Assembly (NCBI GenBank): GCA_031308135.1
Contig: JAHLJT010008446.1
Span: 166,803,285 to 166,867,284, forward strand
Source: Acheta domesticus
Lineage: Eukaryota; Arthropoda; Insecta; Orthoptera; Gryllidae
Length of the DNA stretch: 64,000 bases
Direction of reading: 5' to 3'
Numbering within the stretch: position 1 is the first letter of the stretch; each line of letters opens with the position of its first letter. The translations under genes and the position numbers were made by a program. The notes beneath the pieces are model-generated. The model did no database searches. It saw nothing but the letters and a program-made list of their open reading frames with translations, and was not told where the DNA came from. This document shows positions 11,860 through 24,139 of the stretch, piece by piece.

Positions 11860-13390
11860 GCGCGGCGGCTCGGCGCCCGGGGAAGCGGCGGCTCAGCGCC
11901 CGGGGAGGCGGCGGTTCTGCGCTCGGGGAAACGGCAACCCTCTGCGCCCGGGGACGCGGTTGCTGTCTGCGCCCGGGAACGCGGCGGCTATCTGCATCCG
12001 CGGACGCGGTTGCTGTCTGCGCCGGGATCGCGGTTGCTGTCTGCGCCCGGGAACGCGGTTGCTTTCTGCGCCCGGCGACGCGGCGACTGTCTGCGCCCGG
12101 GAACGCGTCGGCTGTCTGCGCCCGGGAACGCAGTTGCTGTCTGCGCCCGGGAATGCGGCGGCTGTCTGCGCCCGGGGACGCGGTAGCTGTCTGCGCCCGG
12201 GGACGCGGTAGCTGTCTGCGCCCGCGGACGCGGTTACTGTCTGCGCCCGGGAACGCGGCGGCTGTCTGCGCCCGGGGACGCGGCGGCTGTCTGCGCCCGC
12301 GGATGCAGTTGCTGTCTGTGCCCGCGGATGCGGTTGCTGTCTGCGCCCGCGGACGCGGTTGCTGTCTGCGCCCGCGGACGCGGTTGCTGACTGCGCCCGG
12401 GAACGCGGCGGCTGTCTGCGCCCGGGCAAGCGGCAACTTTACGCCTGGGCACGCGGCGACTCTGCGCCCGGGGAAGCGGCGACTCTACGGGCGGGGAAGC
12501 AGCGGTATCGCTGTTGCTTTGCGCCCGGGGAAGCGGCAGCGCTCTGCGCCAGGCGATGCGGTACCTCTGCGTCCGGGCTAGTAACGGCTCGGCACCCAGA
12601 TTCGTGTTTCTGCGCTCGGGGAAACGGTGTTTTTGTGCCCGGTGTCATCTCGGCACCGGGTGACACTGGCTCGTTGCGGGTGCGGCTGTGACTTGGGCGC
12701 TGGCCGATGGCGCGGTGGCCGTACGGCCGGGGAAGCGGCGGCACGGCGCCCGGGGATCTGGCGGCACGGCGCCCGGGGACGCTGTCTCCGCTCCGCCCGG
12801 GCAAGCGGCGGCTTTGTCAGCGGAGGCGATGTGGCGCAGCGCCCGGGCACGTAGCGCCTCGACGCCCGGCGGCCAAGTGTCTTCGCTCCCGGTGTCGTAG
12901 TTTCTGCGCCCGGGAACGGAACGATATCGCTGTGGCTCTGCATCCGGCGACGTGGCAATTCTTCGCCCGGGGAGGCGGTGGTTCTGCGCCCGGGGAAACG
13001 GCAACCCTCTGCGCCCGGCGACGCGGCGGCTGTCTGCGCCCGGGGACGCGGCGTCTGTCTGCGCCCGGAGAAACGGCGGCTCTCTGCGCCTGGCGACGAG
13101 GCGGTTCTGCTTTCGGGGACGCGGTGAACCTCTGCGCCCGGGGACGCGGCGGCTCTCAGCGTCCCGGGAAACGGCGGCTCTCGGCGTCCCGGGAACGCGG
13201 CGGTTCTCTGCGCTTGAGAACGCGGCTGTCTGCGCCCGGGGACGCGGCGGCTCTCTGCGCCTGAGGACGGGGCGCCTCTTTGCGTCCCGGGAAACGGCGG
13301 CTGTGCGCCCGGCGACGCGGCGGCTCTCTGCGCCTGAGAACGCGGCGGCTCTCTTCGCCGGGGGACGCGGCAACTCTGCGCCTGAGAAAA
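11860..13390. repeat. 25-bp CpG-rich minisatellite
   Basis: Tandem units contain CTGCGCCCGGGGACGCGG with variants GGAACGCGG, GCGGACGCGG and GGAAGCGG. In the best-ordered part (11930-12430) the period is exactly 25 bp: CTGCGCCCGG at 12241 recurs at 12266. The full span would hold roughly 60 units, with more irregular spacing after 12430. Most units carry CCCGGG or CCGCGG and several CpGs. Because 25 is not a multiple of three, all frames rotate through the same sequence, which explains the 100-380-residue open frames on both strands; none is a gene. Confidence 0.9.
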
Positions 13391-13800
13391 ATGGCTGCCC
13401 AGGACCAGTGCAAATGGTTATGAGGAGGCCATTGCAACCGGCTTTTCGGTGCGCGTGTATTCGGTAGAGTTTCTTCGGCATCTGGAGAAAGGGGTGTCTA
13501 GGACGAGCAGTGTGCGCGGCGGCGTGAAACCAGTGTTGGCGACACCGTTTTGAGGAAATCGTAGGCCGCGCTGCGCATAGCGCAGAGAGAGGAGCGTTGC
13601 GAGCGCCTCGAGATCCCCGTTGGTGCAGCGCCTCGGACTCTGGCGGCGAGTGCGTCCGGCAGGCGGAGGTCGGGTGCCGGCACCAATGCGAGCGATACCG
13701 CCCCGTTTGCTCACGGCTAGCGATGCGCGGTACTAGGAGGAGGCAGGGTCGTGCGTGCGGGAGGCTGATTCTGCGCGTTCTCAAATGCGACATTAGTGAG
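13391..13800. promoter_or_regulatory. CpG-rich non-tandem flank of the minisatellite
   Basis: Composition stays GC- and CpG-rich but loses the 25-bp period, then drops to AT-rich near 13800. It could be the original CpG island beside which the array grew. No exon can be supported. Confidence 0.3.
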
Positions 13801-14920
13801 TCTGTAAAGCGTTTGTTTTGTTATCGGACCATGTAAATCAGAGAAAATTAGTTCGGAACTTCCTAGACTGTAAGTCGCGCACAAGCGTACATGTTATAGA
13901 GACACTCATTGAACATGGACTAACGTGTTAGCATGTTTCTTGCTAGGGACGTTTTAGTGTTTCACAAATTGTTTCAATATTTAAAAATTGATTTAAATTA
14001 AGTAATATTCTACTTTGGTACGTGCTAGTTTTTACGTTTTACTTATGTACGTCGAGTGTGTGTGTGTGGGTATGTGTGCGCGCATGCGTGCGCGCGGAGT
14101 ATGTGTATCTAGACACGCATGCACGCGGAGTATGTATGTATGCGGAGTATGAATGTACATTGGGTAGCCAAATTATATCAGAGTATTTTTACATCATTTT
14201 AAAGTATATTCCAAATTACACTGACGAATCTTTTGTGAAAGTGCTTAGTACTTATTACTTTATACGTATTCTAATAGCAATTGGTAATGGAATAAAGTAC
14301 AATTTTATTTTATTAATATCTTAAGAAATAGCTTTCTTAATACATTAATAAATTATGTACAACTTTGGAAATCAATTCTTTAATAATTTTTAAATCTTTC
14401 CTTCGGATTCTTGACGGACTTGATGCGCTGATGCACGAGTTTTGCAATCCTAGCTCTTTTATGTTTTGTTTTCTTAGTTTGCAAGTTTGGTTGTAATAAT
14501 TCTATCCTTCGATAATGTACCGAGCCGTGCTTGAACACAAAATCATTGTTATTAAGCAATTTTTTACGTAGAGGAAGGATAGTTTTCTGTATCACCTTCA
14601 TGTTTTGATCCTTACTCGTAGTTCCTTGCACAAAGTAAAGAATTTCTTTGACTTGGCGGCTAATAACTTAATAAATATGTTAATATAATAACACTGTAAA
14701 TATGTTTTACTCGTTCCACCGAACAGACATTATGCGTGCGTCGAATGGACTGTCTTGTCTTGCTAGATCCTGACTGACGACTTGAGAAGCAAACCTAAAA
14801 AATAATAATTTATGATTTTTGATGATAGGTTTTTTGTTTTTTAAAATACATTACAAATTTTCTTCAGTCATCCTCGGTTCATTTTTCTATTTTTTTGGCA
14901 AAACTTTTAACTTCCACGGC
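13801..14920. other. AT-rich spacer with a short TG/CG repeat
   Basis: 14053-14150 is a TG/CG/TATG patch containing GCATGCACGCGGAGTATG variants; a similar GCACGCGGAG phrase recurs at 17928. A Lys/Arg-rich 83-residue minus frame at 14380-14631 (ending KSVKNPKERFKNY) is not recognised. Nothing else seen. Confidence 0.5.
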
Positions 14921-14921
14921 T

Positions 14922-15880
14922 TACTGCCTTCTTACGTAATAAAGAGAACGTAATGTGATGCGTCGTAAATCGGTGAAATTTCGAAAGAAAAACTCGGTAT
15001 GTCGGAACTTGGTGAGTGTGCGTGCCTGTCTGTCTCTGCCTGACTCGGTCTGTCTGTGCGTATGACCGTCTTTGCGTGTGTGTCTGTCTTTGCACGTGTG
15101 TGTCTGTCTTTGCACGTGTGTGTCTGTCTTTGCGCGTGTGTGTCTGTCTTTGCGCGCGTGTGCCTGTCTTTGCGCCCGTGTGTCTGTCTGTCTTTGCGCG
15201 CGTGTGTCTGTCTTTGCACGTGTGCGTCTGTCTTTGCGCGTGTGTGTCTGTCTTGGCACGTGTGTCTGTCTTTGCGCGTGTGTGTCTGTCTGTCTTTGCG
15301 CGTGTGTGTCTGTCTCGCGTGTGTGTCTGTCTGTCTTTGCGCGTGTGTGTCTGTCTGTCATTGCGCGTGTGTCTGTCTGTCTTTGCGCGAGTGTGTCTGT
15401 CTTTGCGTGAGTGTGCCTGTCTGTCTGTGAGTGTGTCTGTCTGTCTGTGAGTGTGTGTGTCTGTCTGTGAGTGTGTCTGTCTGTCTGTCTGGTCGTGTCT
15501 ACCTATCTGCCTGTGTGTGCGTATGTCTTCCTGCCAACGTGTGCGTGTGTCAATCTCCCTGTGTGTGCATATGCCTGTCTGTCTGCCTGCCTGCTTGCCT
15601 GTTTGTGCCTGTTTCTGTGTGTCGTGTCTGTGGCTCTCGTCTGCTTCTGTGGATGGATGGATGGTTGTGTCGTGCATAACTCCGTCAGTTCAGATGCTTA
15701 CGAGCTGAAACGTAAATGTCTTAGACGGGTGCCGTTGTGAGGTCATTAAAATGTTATTATTTTTGGGGCAACTGTCATGAAGCCTCTTTGATATTTTAAA
15801 AATTTTCTGGAAAATGGCGGAAAGTGTTTACTTGAAATTTTTTTGCTCGAATAGATGGAAGAGAAGAATGTGCTATTACA
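14922..15880 (+). repeat. Family A element, copy 2, with expanded internal microsatellite
   Basis: The 5' flank of the array (CTTCTTACGTAATAAAGAGA, then AAGAAAAACTC) matches the family A 5' end seen at 62.5 kb. The 3' flank (TTTTTGGGGCAACTGTCATG, then AAGCC and AAAATTTTCT) matches the 3' conserved part. So the array at 15010-15640 sits where other copies carry only a short GTCY seed. Confidence 0.7.
15010..15640. repeat. 20-bp TGTCTGTCTTTGCGCGTGTG array
   Basis: The main unit is 20 bp with CA/CG variants, degrading into GTCTGTCTGTGAGTG and CTGCCTGC toward the right. Frames rich in Cys, Val, Ser, Leu (plus) or Thr, Arg, His, Asp (minus) are array translations. Confidence 0.95.
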
Positions 15881-16099
15881 AGTGATATGTTGCCTATTTT
15901 AATTAAAACGCCTAACATTTAGAAAATTGCAAACATCACTGTATTTAAAACACTAAAAGTGTTAGTTTCTAAATAAGTTTGAACTTTCTACTCAACTTCT
16001 TCGTAAATTCTGCTTTCAATGAAAGGTAGTAGGCCCAAATGTTGTATCGCGTACTATTATTAACCGGCTTTTATAATTTAAACACTAAATACACAGGCA
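15881..16099. other. Spacer between opposed family A copies
   Basis: AT-rich; may be diverged 3' family A sequence, but no module is clear. Confidence 0.4.
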
Positions 16100-16810
16100 C
16101 ACAAAGTAAAACTATTTGTGCACGTTGTAGTACGCACATTTTCGCCCGTATTTCCAAGAAAAATTACGCAAAAAGTACTCTAATTGTCCTGCAGTTATAC
16201 CTGACCTTATTGAAAATCTATCTTTAACGAACAGATTTCATTAAGGGAAAACATTAATATTTAATATTTTAGTTGTAGGATGACTCCGAAAAAATTGAAC
16301 TTTTGCAATTTTCGAAAAATCAGGATTTAGAACGAACAGGAGATCTGCACTATTCTTTTAAACGTCCTTCACACTATCCAACAAAAAAGAATTACAAACG
16401 ATGGAGCGATTTTTTTGAAAATTTGAAAAATGTCCCAGGCACTCCATGTAAAGTACCCCAAAATGAAAATATCAATTTCGAATTTAAGGGGCCGTGGCAT
16501 CAGCCGGATCGATTAGGGATTCCAATTTTGCCGAAAATCGGCTGAACGGTTTGGCCGTTACCGTTCACTGACGGACGGACAGAGACGTTTTGTCGTCATT
16601 CGATTTTCGGTTATTAAGGACCCACAAGACACGAATCCTGGCTACATCACGTTTAAAGGATCTTTTTTCTAAATTTAGCAACTGGATTTATGCACTTTTT
16701 CGTCATCAGGACCCTGTAATAAGAGTTTTTCTGCCGAAAATTTGCGTTTTTTTCGCGTAGCGCAGCGAAGTTTTTTATTCTCTACTCTGTAGCGAGAAAG
16801 TAAAAAAGTT
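16100..16810 (-). repeat. Family A element, copy 3 (minus orientation)
   Basis: One of the best-preserved copies. It holds the 3' motif (CACATTTTCGCCCGTATTTC at 16135), one module (CAATTTTCGAAAAATCAGG), TTTACATGGAGTGCC (minus reading, near 16445), the conserved block (minus CGTTCAGCCGATTTTCGGC near 16530), a short unexpanded seed GTCCGTCCGTCAG (minus, about 16568), and TTTGTGGGTCC on the minus strand at about 16620. The 5' terminal part around 16755-16805 has the CTTTCTCGCTAC hairpin-like end. Confidence 0.8.
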
Positions 16811-16822
16811 GTCAAATTCAAA

Positions 16823-17030
16823 GACTTGACACGTGTCGACGAACTGAATCCGAAGCCAGAATTGTGCCACCACCTTACGGAGTTTTTAATCGCGAAAAAT
16901 CGTGAGATTTACAATTTACAATTTCACGATGATTTTTCGCGATTTTAATAAACTGGAGAGTGGTGGCACAATTCTGACTAAAGATTCGGGTTCAGCGTAT
17001 CGTCATACATGGAGAAATATGTGTCAAGTC
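16823..17030. repeat. Foldback (MITE-like) with ~95-bp imperfect arms
   Basis: The left arm (GACTTGACACGTGTCGACGA onward) pairs with the right arm ending GTGTCAAGTC at 17030. The strongest pairs are GTGCCACCAC/GTGGTGGCAC and AATCGCGAAAAATCGTGA with its complement; the loop is ACAATTTACAATTT. It abuts the 5' end of family A copy 3 within about 15 bp. Confidence 0.85.
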
Positions 17031-18649
17031 TCTGAGTCTGGCACCTTTTTTATTTTGTGTGCCTGTGATATTAATAAAATAGAAAAATTAATAGATTGAA
17101 AGTTTCAGAAACATGTTTTATTGAGTGTTCACAGCGTATAGTGGTTGCATTTTTCCAGAATTCGTAAATCTCTCCCATTTTATTAGTTTCCTGTATTTAA
17201 TACTGAACAACATGGAACAATGTTTTAGCATTTTCTATAGATGGATGTGGATAGGTAGAACATTTTTTGCGGCCACATTTCACACATATCTAATTTGCGG
17301 CGTGTATTCTTGCTGATTAAAATTTTAAGATATGCTCCTACCTTCCAAGCTATTTTTCACTATTTGGATTTTTGTGGCTTGAAGTTTTTCTGCGTAACTT
17401 CATTTAATTGTGGATCTTAAAATCACGTTATGCACTTTTTAAGGAAATGCGAGTAAGTGTTGTGTAAAATCTTGAAGAGAGGAAAAGTGTCAGTATACCG
17501 CGCATTCCCACTACTTTGACGTACGTTCTTGCAATAGCAATATGTAATAACATGAAATCTTTGAGTAAATTTAAAAAATACATTCTGTAGTAGAAATATA
17601 CTTACTAACCTTAATAACAATTCAGAATAAAACGAAAATGTACAACTTAATGCAATCAGCAATTGCGCGTCTCCTAAACTCAATACGTTAAGGTGGTTAG
17701 GGAAGAGTCTAAATGGCTTGTTGGACAATGGTGATAACGTCAATAATGTTACAAAATACATATACTTGAAAATAATTATCAATGGTTAAAACACTGCATG
17801 AATTAAACAGCCAAATTACAAAAGTAATGAACATTTCATCCGAAGTATAAGAATTTGGCCACCCATTATGTGCATGTGTGTATCTATATGTATGTATGAA
17901 TGTATTTGTACACAAGTCTGTATGTACGCACGCGGAGAATGCATCTACACAACCTAGCGCTAAAACCTTTAATATGATTTTCTATGATCTGTCTGGCCGG
18001 ATTCTAGATCTTTCAATTTTGTGAAGATTTTAAATGTTGTAGCTCTTTACAGAAACTGCAAAGACATTTTCGTGTACAAAAATGTTTCCAAATTATTTTC
18101 TTAATTTTTCCCGAGTAGAGAAAAATTAGCTTACAAATATTGTTTTGGTTCTATTTCATTAAATTTTTAAAATTTCTGAAAGTTGCTAAATATAAAATTT
18201 TTCGAACTTCACCTTCAATATTGAAACCAGAGATTTCTTTCATAATGCATATTCTTTAAATATCTTGTTAGATCTGTTATCATGTCAAGTTTATTTTTTT
18301 CACATATTAGTAGTTTTCGCCTGACTTAGTTGCAATTTTCCTCAAATATCTAAAGACGATTCCCGCAAAATCGCCTGCGATAATTTCTTAAAAGTATTTT
18401 TTTAAATAAAGAGAACAAAGCCCTGAACGACGTTTTAAGTCGTAACATACTCGCTCTTTTTCAAATTCCAGCCCCGCAAATATTTGTGTGGGTTATGAAA
18501 ACTTGCCAATACTTTTTTGTTGTTTCTATGAAGCGATCTTCTGGAGAAGTAACCCGTCACTGCAATATATGCAATTGAATTCATATTAGCGAAATTTTCG
18601 AATGGGTTCAGCCGGTATTAATGTGTAAGTAAACGTTTCAAAGAATAGA
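17031..18649. other. AT-rich spacer
   Basis: No coding relic recognised; a small TATG-rich patch lies at 17875-17935. Confidence 0.5.
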
Positions 18650-19190
18650 AGGAAGGTTGTGCTGTTGTAGCAGCCCTAGTTCCTGCACTGCAGGATATTT
18701 GCGTATTACCTCTGAATCTTTCCATCGAGGCGTACTTCACCGTTTACCGGGGCACAGTCCCCTCGCCCCGCTGCATCGCGATGGACCCGCCAAGCTGGTG
18801 CATGGCATGTTCGTTTGCGATTTTCTTGGCGATCGGGGTAGACTCCCAGAAATTCATATTTACGGCGACTTCGACCCCAGAGAAACGGACGGGAAAGTGC
18901 GCGCCCCGGGAGCTCCAACAGTGCTGGAAAGATGCTCTGTGGAAAACACTGGACCGGGGAGTCGTTTAGACCCCAAAAGGCGAACGGAACAGGCGCTTTG
19001 TACCGTACACGGAAAATAGTGATGGGTGGCCAGTGGCGCGTTGCGCGGGGAAAGCCTTGTGCGCGGCGCGGCCCTTGCATTGTGGCCTGGCTCTGGGCGG
19101 CTGACGGACACGGCGCACAACGAAATGGCGGCGCGGGCTGTCAGGTAGCAACGGTCACACGGGGGGGATTCCGCTCGCTCAGTGGTGGAT
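18650..19190. other. CpG-rich segment, possible unmethylated island or old exon
   Basis: An abrupt GC-rich stretch with many CpGs. A 120-residue plus frame (18657-19019, containing HIYGDFDPRETDGKVRAPGA) and a 124-residue minus frame overlap. Neither resembles a family I know and no splice site is convincing, so no gene is called. Confidence 0.3.
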
Positions 19191-21414
19191 GTAGAGAGCC
19201 GACTGCCTCAAGTCATTTGCAATCACTACCCGTTTCACAAATTTTCCTTTCAAAAAATCCAATCACATACGGGAGGGGGCAGAAAATCAATCCATACAAG
19301 TGAATTTGTTATCATTTTGTGAGCTCATATTCGAGTATTTCTGTAAATAAATGGCAAGTTTCAGTATTCAATGCGGACGTACTAAAGCATTTTACGTGTG
19401 TTAGCGAACACGAATCGCCTTTGTTAAAAATGTTGATGATAAAAGGAGCCTTGCCATAGGCAACTTGTGTAGTTGGCTTAATGGCAAAGCCACTCCTGCG
19501 TGTGCTGTTGCCGGGGCATACAACGCCTATCGGCGCGTCCTATGGTTATTACCAGAGAGGGTTGTGGGTACCGGTCCGCCCGGACGCAGGAACCCGATCG
19601 TCCAGCGCCTCCAACGCTGCCGCGCGTGGGCGTGGCCCAGTGGTATTCGCCCGGGAGGATCCCTGCGTTCTTACGGAGACACGTAATCCCGGAAGGCGGG
19701 CTATCTTTGAATTGTGGTAGTGTGATTACTTGATATCCCTACGTTCAGCAAGCGTGATATTTTCACACTTATTATCGGTGAAGTGAGGTTGGTTGAGTTT
19801 CTTAAAAATTGTACTTGGTGAAGTAGTTGGAATAGTATTTTGATTTTCTGAATGGTTTGAACCTTCTTTTCGTCTTGTTGATACCACTGTTATGACTGGC
19901 GTTACGTACTGCAAAAGAACATTTCTGATTGGAAAGTACCTTTCGGATTGACAAATTTTGTTACACTTAAATACATGAATTCGTATTTATTGAGTTCACC
20001 TTGTATCTCCAATCGCAACAACAAACTGGCACAAAGTTATATTGCTAACAAATAACAATAATTTGGGACAAAGCGATAGCATCTCGTCAACACAATGATT
20101 TTGAGACGACGAGAAGTTCAGTACGTATGTTGCTCTTCATCAAAAAATTGTGACTTTCTCGTACTAATGTAATTTTGTACTGCACTTCATTTATTGTATT
20201 AGACATTGAATTTTCTTGTAATTTATGAAAATATGTTGAGCGGCGATTTGAAAATAACAAACGTTCTTATTCTTTTTTCCTCGAAAACAACATCACTGAT
20301 TTCGGTTTCGGATTAAGTGAACTTTGTGACAGACCGAAGTTCGAATTACCGGGATTCTTCTTTTGTAGATGAAGAGTGACAAATGTAAGTTTAATTTCCT
20401 TATTTACCGATTCATAGTTCACCTTTGGCCCAGTAAATAAATTAGAAAAATAATCTTATTTTGCTACTACCTACTATGATAACTGAAAGTTAATTTTCTA
20501 TATTCTACAAAATTAACTTTTCCATACAGTGCTGTTTTAGACCCTAAACATAGGAATGCGTGCATTCGGCGTAACTGATGTGCCAGAAAGTCGACGAGCA
20601 TGATTTCTAAAGTTAGCGTAAATGTACAAATTTTAGTGAAACCGATGAATATTACTAAATGAATGTTTAATCACACATATTCTCTTTTGAAAAATAATTG
20701 CGGGCAAGGAATCTCAAATAATTCGCGGTGAGACATTGAAGGATTCCTGCCGCTGTGTTATTACACTTATTGGAAATGTCTTAACCGATGGCATGGAGTA
20801 GGCACATTTTCTTTAAATTTGAATAGTAGTTTGAATTAAATATTCTATGCAACCTTCGATAAGAATCAGGTGCTTTATTCTTGTTCATACAGTGATCGAG
20901 CCCCACAGCGCACGATCCCTTATGTCATCAGAAATAAATTAGTCTTCATCTGTTGTATACCTCATTCAATCTATAATTCAATTTAACTGAACGAACTAAC
21001 AAAAGATGCCAAATTTTGTTTGAATAAAACTTATAAGTATCGCACGAAACAAACAAAGAAGCACATTGTCCGTAAGAGCGTCGGTTATTATTTATTATTC
21101 TTTCAGTTATTATACTTCAACAACTAGCAAATGTTAAGGAGGGCGCGACGAGAAGAAATGCTGATGATTGGACCCTTTAAAGTACAAGATTTTCCGACAC
21201 GGCTCGACAAATATTTTTCTGTCACTTTTATGAATATTCGTCCCCCTACCACAGTCTCTGAAGCGAAATGTTGGGACCAAAGAAAAGCATCATTACCTCA
21301 GATGGCAGGATTCTGTATCCATGTTTCTTGTATGGTAGATACAGGTTCTTTTTAGATTCGTAGAGGCTCTTGTGTGTATTTCTTTGCCCAACAGCAATGT
21401 TAATGGTACAGGAA
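19191..21414. other. Spacer with a short GC-rich patch
   Basis: 19470-19700 is GC-rich and has two A-box-like strings (TGGCTTAATGG at 19475, TGGCCCAGTGG at 19631) but no matching B box, so no tRNA or SINE is called. The rest is AT-rich and featureless; the 74-residue frame at 21131-21355 is not recognised. Confidence 0.45.
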
Positions 21415-22345
21415 AATGTTACGTAATGCCGCCGAGAAAAATGCCGATTTTACTTTCTGGCCTTTACCTCCAAGAAGAAAAATAGATTGACGGCAAATCG
21501 TCGGTTTCAAGACCCTCTGAGTTTGAAACAGAAGTTTTGATTTTTAAGAGTACTTTACATGAAGCTTCAAAAACATTTTGAAACTTTTCCCAAAACTGGC
21601 CCCCATAATTGTAATTAATTGTTGTCCTCGGATAGCGTAAAGGACGGTTAAAAGAATGCGCAGATCTCATTTTCCGAGAAATCGCTGATTTTCGAAAATT
21701 GCGAAAGTTCAATTTTCTTCGGCGTTCTCACATTATTGAAGATAAAGATTTTTTCCATAGTGACATCTTTTTTCTGAAGATCTTGGGATAAGGTCGTGCA
21801 CAATTTTTCGAAAATATGAGCAGTTTGCGCGTAATTTTGACTGAAGTATAGACTATTTTAATCATTTTTTCTCAAAAACGACTCCAAATTTTTACTTTAA
21901 ATATTATCGTCGTATCCATCAAAAGACGGTAAAGAAATTAGTGCTTGTCTCATTTTCGGCGAACGAAAATTTTCGAAAATTGTGAAAAGTAAATATTTCA
22001 AAGTGCAAAATTGAAGAGAGAGATGTTTGCCTTAAACAAAGTCTGTTCTAAAAACAGATCTTCAGAAAAGGTCATGTAAAAACTTTTTTAAATAAAAGAT
22101 TAGTTTTCGTGTAATTGGAACTCAAGCAATTTATAAAATAAAGATTTTCTCAAAAACCTCCACTCTCCAATTTAAGAAACTCTCCAGAGATAGACCTAGA
22201 AACGCATTAAAGAATGACGGAGGTCTCATTTTTCGTTGAAGTCTGAATTTTCGAAAGTTGCAAAAATTTTAGAACTAATTCGAGAAAATATGTGCTGTGG
22301 ACGTACAGATTGCGAGAAATTTGGAAAATTACAAAAGTCATACTG
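21415..22345 (+). repeat. Family A element, copy 4
   Basis: The 5' fragment (GTTACGTAATGCCGCCGAGA at 21419) is followed by a junction lacking the seed, then AGTACTTTACATGAAGC and successive modules. The phrase (C)AAAACGRCTCCAAATT-like recurs near 21580, 21868 and 22143, a period of about 275-288 bp. Confidence 0.75.
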
Positions 22346-22434
22346 TACAGGTAATTTCGATTTGTAGGTGAAAACTAGAAATGATACATTGCTAACAAGG
22401 GAAATTATTCTGTGTTGATCCTCAATATGTAACT

Positions 22435-23510
22435 CGCTTTGAACTACAGTCTCGCCTACGTAGTGTCAAAATCCATTTAGCGGGAGACATAGCGAAGTCT
22501 TTCTCAGCTCGTTTTCTGTCCATCCCACCGTCTGTCCGACCATCTGCGTTTGTGTGTCCGACCGTCTACCTGTCTGTCAGACCGTCTGCCTCTCTGTCCG
22601 ACCGTCTTTCTGTCTGTTCGACCGTCTGTCTGTCCGTCTATCTGTCTGTCTGTCCCTGCCCGACCATCTGTCTCTGTCCAACCGTCTGTCTGTCCCGCCG
22701 TCTGTCTGTCTGTTCCACCGTCTGTCTGTCTTCCCGCCGTCTGTCTGTCTGTCCCGCCGTCTGTCTGTCTGTCCTGCCGTCTGTCTGTCTGTCCCGCCGT
22801 CTGTCTGTCCCACCGTCTGTCTGTCTGCCCGTCTGTCTGTCCGACCGTCTGTGTGTCTGCCCGTCTGTCTGTCCGACTGTCTGTCTGTCCGACGGTCTGT
22901 CTGTCTGTCCGACCGTCTGTCTGTCCGACGGTCTGTCTGTCCGTCCGACCGTCTGTCTGTCTGTCCGACCGTCTGTCTGTCTGTCCGTCCGACCGTCTGT
23001 CTGTCTGTCCGACCGTCTGTCTGTCCGACCTTCTGTCTGTCTGTCCGACCGTGTGTCCGCCTTTCCGACCGTCTGTCTGTCTGTCCGACCGTCTGTCTGT
23101 CTGTCCGACGGTCTGTCTGTCCGACCGTCTGTCTGTCCGACGGTCTGTCTGTCCGACGGTCTGTCTGTCCGTCCGACCGTCTGTCTGTCTGTCTGTCCGA
23201 CCGTCTGTCTGTCTTTCCGACCGTCTGTCTGTCTGTCCGACCGTCTGTTTGTCTGTCTGTCCGACCGTCTGTCTGTCTATCTGTCCGACCGTCTGTCTGT
23301 CCGACCGTCTGTCTGTCTGTCCGACCGTCTGTCTGTCTGTCCGTCCGACCGTCTGTCTGTCTGTCCGACCGTCTGTCTGTCCGACCGTCTGTCTGTCCGA
23401 CCGTCTGTCTGTCTGTGCGACAGTTTGTGTGTCTGATCGTCGTTTGTGTGTCTGGTGGGTCGACTGGCGGGCAGATGATTTTCTCTTCTAAAGTGACCAG
23501 AAGGTTGTGC
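22435..23510 (+). repeat. Family A element, copy 5, with expanded internal microsatellite
   Basis: Left of the array, GTGTCAAAATCCATTTAGCG matches the TAGTCAAAATCCATG segment that precedes the seed in other copies. Right of it, CAGATGATTTTCTCTTCTAA resembles the CAGCCGATTTTCTTCAAAA block. Most of the modular 3' half is absent. Confidence 0.55.
22530..23450. repeat. CCGACCGTCTGTCTGT array
   Basis: About 0.9 kb of GTCT and GTCC tetramers grouped into 12-20-bp higher-order units with CCGACC or CCGACGG joints. The first third uses CCCGCCGTCTGTCTGT units. Three overlapping 290-320-residue Cys/Leu/Ser/Val/Pro frames come from the array. Confidence 0.97.
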
Positions 23511-24139
23511 TTAAAGTGAAACGAAGCACTGAGAATAGTTTTTTTGTCGAATTTTTTTCAGTTACATTTGACAAAAAATGAAAATTTCTAAATTGACGGA
23601 ATTGCGCTGTATATTACAATTGAATTCTATCGCACGCGCCTCTGAGATAGAGCTCGAACTAAGGCTGTCAGAAGTTTCTCCCGCTAGCAGGCCGACAGAA
23701 TGGCAGGCCACTTGCTGTTCTCAAATGCCGTCCCGTTTCGTCATGGGCCGACTGACAGGCCGATTGGCAAGCCAAGTTGCGGGCGGACTGACTAGCAGAC
23801 AGACCTTATTTGAAATATCGAAAGTTTGGATGTGCAATAAGCATATAAATGAACGCGTAAATAAATCAAAATTACAGTTCACTTACAAGGTTAAACGATT
23901 TTTTTACAAATACCGCTTCAAATCTGCCAAAATCCAAATTTTACCTTGTGAAAATAGGTTTTGATATTCTGATATTTAGTTGAAAGGAATATTTTGGGGA
24001 CCAATATATTTAGAAAAAATTGATACATTACGGTTTTGCAATTTCCTTTGGCAGCGAATTGTGTTGAATATCATCGAGATTTATCGATTCAGAGTTTCGA
24101 GGCTCATGCCACGTGTGCATCAGATCTGTCTGTCTATCT
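23511..24139. other. AT-rich spacer
   Basis: A degraded GACTGGC/GACAGGC patch at 23690-23800 may be an old fringe of the adjacent array. The 128-residue frame over it is not recognised. Confidence 0.4.

Noticed and set aside
11366..13793. Many 70-382-residue frames on both strands, Ala/Arg/Gly/Pro-rich
   Set aside because: GC-rich 25-bp repeats lack stop codons in every frame; overlapping open frames on both strands indicate composition rather than genes.
14907..15679. 256-residue minus frame rich in Thr, Arg, His, Asp
   Set aside because: Translation of the 20-bp TGTCTGTCTTTGCGCGTGTG array.
18657..19120. Possible gene in the CpG-rich segment
   Set aside because: Frames on opposite strands are equally long, no family resemblance exists and no splice sites or start context support one of them; kept only as a compositional feature.
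19470..19700. A-box-like strings suggesting tRNA genes or a SINE
   Set aside because: No B box at the right distance and no cloverleaf could be formed by eye.
22530..23450. CRISPR-like spaced repeats
   Set aside because: Units are contiguous simple tetramers without unique spacers, and the sequence is clearly eukaryotic.
22550..23519. Three overlapping open frames of 294-321 residues, Cys/Ser/Val/Pro-rich
   Set aside because: They are translations of the GTCT/GTCC array in all three frames; there is no protein-like composition outside the repeat.
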